Part shown: positions 63,400 to 64,000 of the stretch, in pieces
Layout: each line of letters starts with the position of its first letter
Position numbering within the stretch: the first letter of the stretch is position 1
Origin: Sympetrum striolatum
Taxonomy: Eukaryota; Arthropoda; Insecta; Odonata; Libellulidae
DNA length: 64,000 nucleotides
Assembly: GCA_947579665.1 (NCBI GenBank)
Contig: OX388349.1
Coordinates: 25,886,459-25,950,458, forward strand
Reading direction: 5' to 3'
Made by a program: the position numbers and the translations under genes
The notes under the pieces: model-generated
Told to the model about the DNA's origin: nothing
The model's database searches: none
The model's input: only the letters and a program-made list of their open reading frames with translations

Positions 63400-63684
63400 C
63401 ATCTATTTCCCTTATTGCTTACGTTCCTATCACATCCACCCAAATATTTAAAATTGCAGCATTTTACAAGCCTTCTTCTTTAGTTACCCTACCTACAGAT
63501 TTTACCAATCTCGTACATGTATTTAGATCTCAATTCGTACTTATTTATTCGACTGATTCCTAATTACTTTGTGTTTTTAATTATTTCATATTGTTGTATG
63601 TAAAATCCCCAACCACAATAATTGAATCAAACCGATTTCAACACATCAAATGAAGATATAGAAGCCCATTCGTAGTTAAGTAAT
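63400..63684 (+). repeat. Module 2, expanded copy
   Basis: 285 bp matching 61058-61341, with scattered substitutions and single-base indels. The 107-codon plus frame at 63240-63563 runs through it but is closed early in the compact copy, so it is probably not coding. Confidence 0.75.
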
Positions 63685-64000
63685 TTTAATAGATAGATCG
63701 ACCGTAATTAGATATTTTCAATATGAATCTAATTTCATTTTACATTAGTTTGCTTAATGCTATGAGAAAAGGAAGGAACTTGCCGTGATTAAAGCTGAGT
63801 ATTTGCCAAATTTACAAAATGTTCTCAAGTTAAACGTTCCTCGACTGAAATAGAGGAAAAATGGATATTATTGAAAGATGAAACATTTAATTTGCTGACT
63901 TTTTTAAACGAGGTAGATACAAACAATTCAGTTTTGGTAAAATTAGCATAAGGTTAAACTACGAAACAGTGAGTGCTAAAGAACGTTGCGTATTTATTTT
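63685..64000. other. AT-rich noncoding DNA to the window edge
   Basis: Nothing is recognised. Confidence 0.5.

Noticed and set aside
63240..63563. 107-codon plus frame
   Set aside because: Its second half is the module 2 repeat, and the frame is closed early in the other copy.
1..64000. CRISPR arrays, operons, phage or bacterial defence systems
   Set aside because: There are no spaced direct repeats, no dense coding and no ribosome-binding-site pattern. The DNA is plainly eukaryotic.
1..64000. Telomeric TTAGG arrays or rDNA near the R2-type element
   Set aside because: Only scattered single TTAGG motifs and no recognisable 28S sequence were found.

Overview
This 64 kb window is AT-rich animal DNA, most likely from an arthropod with a large, transposon-laden genome. 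The evidence is a Penelope-like retroelement with a GIY-YIG domain, an R2-type non-LTR retrotransposon, hAT-, mariner- and PIF-like DNA transposon remnants, a tRNA-derived SINE head, and no prokaryotic gene organisation. I see no intact host protein gene. The genus cannot be told from the sequence. Nearly every long open frame is a transposon fragment or chance.

Layout. Positions 1-26.7 kb are mostly unique AT-rich DNA. They hold a 307 bp hAT-like MITE (7306-7612), a 77 bp mariner-type MITE that is almost a perfect hairpin (15511-15587), another near-perfect hairpin (17541-17587), a truncated tRNA-derived SINE (19818 on) and several GC-richer patches. Three short segments at 1354, 3276 and 5023 are bounded by splice-like signals and join in compatible phases. 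They are weak candidates for exons. From 26.8 to 29.8 kb lies a GC-rich retroelement 5' fragment, split by a 1.5 kb DNA transposon with TIRs of about 50 bp that carries a decayed coding region.

The centre of interest is a composite mobile element present twice in opposite orientation, at 32445-36818 and 53847-58109. Each copy is about 4.3 kb and has inverted terminal arms of about 600 bp that end in the same GTGGAGGCA motif beside a TA dinucleotide. Each encloses the same nearly full-length but broken Penelope-like element (RT with YVDD, then C-terminal GIY-YIG). The two arms of a copy match each other far better than they match the arms of the other copy, so they have been homogenised within each element. 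Copy 1 appears to sit inside the 5' region of an R2-type element with a restriction-like endonuclease. The pieces of that host element are 32281-32442 and 36821-41060. Its RT is interrupted by a stop and frameshifts, but its C-terminal zinc knuckle and endonuclease frame is intact. Copy 2 lies between two oppositely oriented copies of another TIR repeat (52405-53392 and 58623-59061). The larger of these contains 317 bp tandem units.

From 41 to 52 kb and from 59 to 64 kb the DNA is again AT-rich and largely featureless, apart from GC patches and a two-module direct repeat (60984-61341 against 62208-62274 and 63400-63684). The elements do not form a pathway. They record layered transposition: R2-type element first, then the composite Penelope/TIR unit inside it.
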